DNA of 64,000 nucleotides, taken from Bacillus sp. 123MFChir2 (GTDB taxonomy: Bacteria > Bacillota > Bacilli > Bacillales > Bacillaceae_G). Shown here piece by piece: positions 63,740 through 64,000 of this stretch. Position 1 is the stretch's first letter, and the number at the start of each line of letters is the position of its first letter. The stretch lies in the NCBI RefSeq assembly GCF_000383235.1, contig NZ_KB910931.1:41995-105994 (forward strand), written 5' to 3'. A program made the translations under genes and the position numbers. Below the pieces are notes generated by a model. That model was not told where the DNA came from, searched no databases, and saw only the letters and a program-made list of their open reading frames with translations.

Positions 63740-64000
63740 GGCCACTGAAAAACTCACGTTTTTTCAGCTCAAAAACCGGATGTGAAATTAGAAAGGCGAC
63801 TTTTCGTTCAAAATGGAACGAAAAGTCGCCTTTCTTTCTATTCTTTTTTTACTTTTCTTCCTTTTTTTCCTTCATTAAGGTCATAATTCGTTTTAAATTG
63901 ACGGCAAATATAGCCATCGCACCTTGCATTCGCATACCAATGAGACCCGAGGAAGATGCTACATCATACCCGTGTCTGTGCTTCAGTTCACTATTTTTCG
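63740..64000 (-). mobile_element. IS element, one end with transposase C-terminus (partial)
   Basis: The last ~50 codons of a transposase lie on the minus strand (63849-64000, stop TAA at 63849): ELKHRHGYDVASSSGLIGM then RMQGAMAIFAVNLKRIMTLM, a C-terminus typical of IS1182-like DDE transposases. A perfect 20-bp terminator stem (63790-63809 / 63816-63835) follows. The likely terminal repeat begins around 63740 (ggccactgaaaaac). The other end is beyond the window. Confidence 0.7.
63849..64000 (-). CDS. IS1182-like transposase, C-terminal part (cut by window edge)
   Basis: Frame open to the window end with stop at 63849-63851. The last residues are KEKKEEK. The family call rests on the pattern ANLKR-like AVNLKRIM tail after a basic GYDVASSSGLIGMR segment, from memory of the family. 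Confidence 0.65.
   Translation of the reverse strand, partial: KNSELKHRHGYDVASSSGLIGMRMQGAMAIFAVNLKRIMTLMKEKKEEK

Noticed and set aside
1-64000. rRNA, tRNA, riboswitch or CRISPR array anywhere
   Set aside because: No recognisable conserved cores or regular repeat-spacer patterns were seen by eye; an Infernal/tRNAscan run would be decisive.

Overview
The window looks like chromosomal DNA of a Bacillus cereus group strain. It is AT-rich and has strong AGGAGG-type ribosome binding sites. It carries a Rap phosphatase/Phr peptide pair, CotX/CotW-like spore coat genes, type II pantothenate kinase, an ammonia-dependent NAD synthetase, a CypA-like P450 and a thiazole/oxazole-modified microcin (TOMM) locus of the heterocycloanthracin type. 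Most of it is an accessory stretch of short operons separated by hairpin terminators. No rRNA, tRNA or CRISPR array was seen.

Layout. 1-12 kb: end of an amidase, a MerR/zinc-ribbon/methyltransferase fusion, a frameshifted MFS exporter, an FAD oxidoreductase, a decayed ArsR gene, a GIY-YIG nuclease, Rap/Phr, a serine hydrolase, UppP, an internally deleted FAD monooxygenase, a GNAT, a bacillithiol-transferase-like DinB protein and a pentapeptide-repeat protein. 12-22 kb: an MFS gene with an unusual start, an AhpD-like protein, an extra RNase J, coat proteins, a PH-domain protein, a patatin, a Nudix hydrolase, a truncated DHFR, an esterase and DUF1992. 22-32 kb: a free-standing LAGLIDADG endonuclease, an Fe-alcohol dehydrogenase, a lipoprotein, a methyltransferase and many broken genes (Nudix, a frameshifted two-TM protein, DUF1648, GNAT fragments). 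32-44 kb: CoaW, NadE with a NadD-like partner, aldehyde dehydrogenase, an HD-like/CHAP fusion, hydrolases, SpeD, several tiny genes and a Tn3 transposase scar. 44.5-50.6 kb: the TOMM cluster. 50.7-56.3 kb: a GNAT, an MFS exporter with a leader peptide and attenuator-like hairpin, a protein with a LexA box in its promoter, DUF3189 and an orphan histidine kinase. 56.5-61.0 kb: a Tn3-type cassette without transposase. 61-64 kb: a HAD phosphatase, DUF1540, P450 and the end of an IS transposase gene.

Two regions stand out. The TOMM locus encodes a 97-residue precursor with 13 cysteines in a glycine-rich core, an E1/ThiF-like leader-binding protein, a YcaO cyclodehydratase ending in a PHPHP motif and a two-domain SagB dehydrogenase. 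Together these would install thiazoles on the Cys-Gly-Gly repeats. The other region, 56541-61011, is bounded by two 38-bp Tn3-type inverted repeats in opposite orientation and by a perfect 5-bp direct repeat (aattt). This marks a clean transposition event of an element with no transposase. Inside is one tightly packed minus-strand operon: adaA, ogt, a previously unlisted 26-codon gene, a BacE-like MFS exporter and a BacD-like ATP-grasp ligase. It may link alkylation response to synthesis and export of a small peptide.

Smaller regulatory candidates are the MFS leader peptide (52543-52599), the LexA operator (53006-53019) and a stem that buries the Shine-Dalgarno of the DUF1540 gene (62296-62353). 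All functions are read from sequence motifs and family knowledge; no database search was run.
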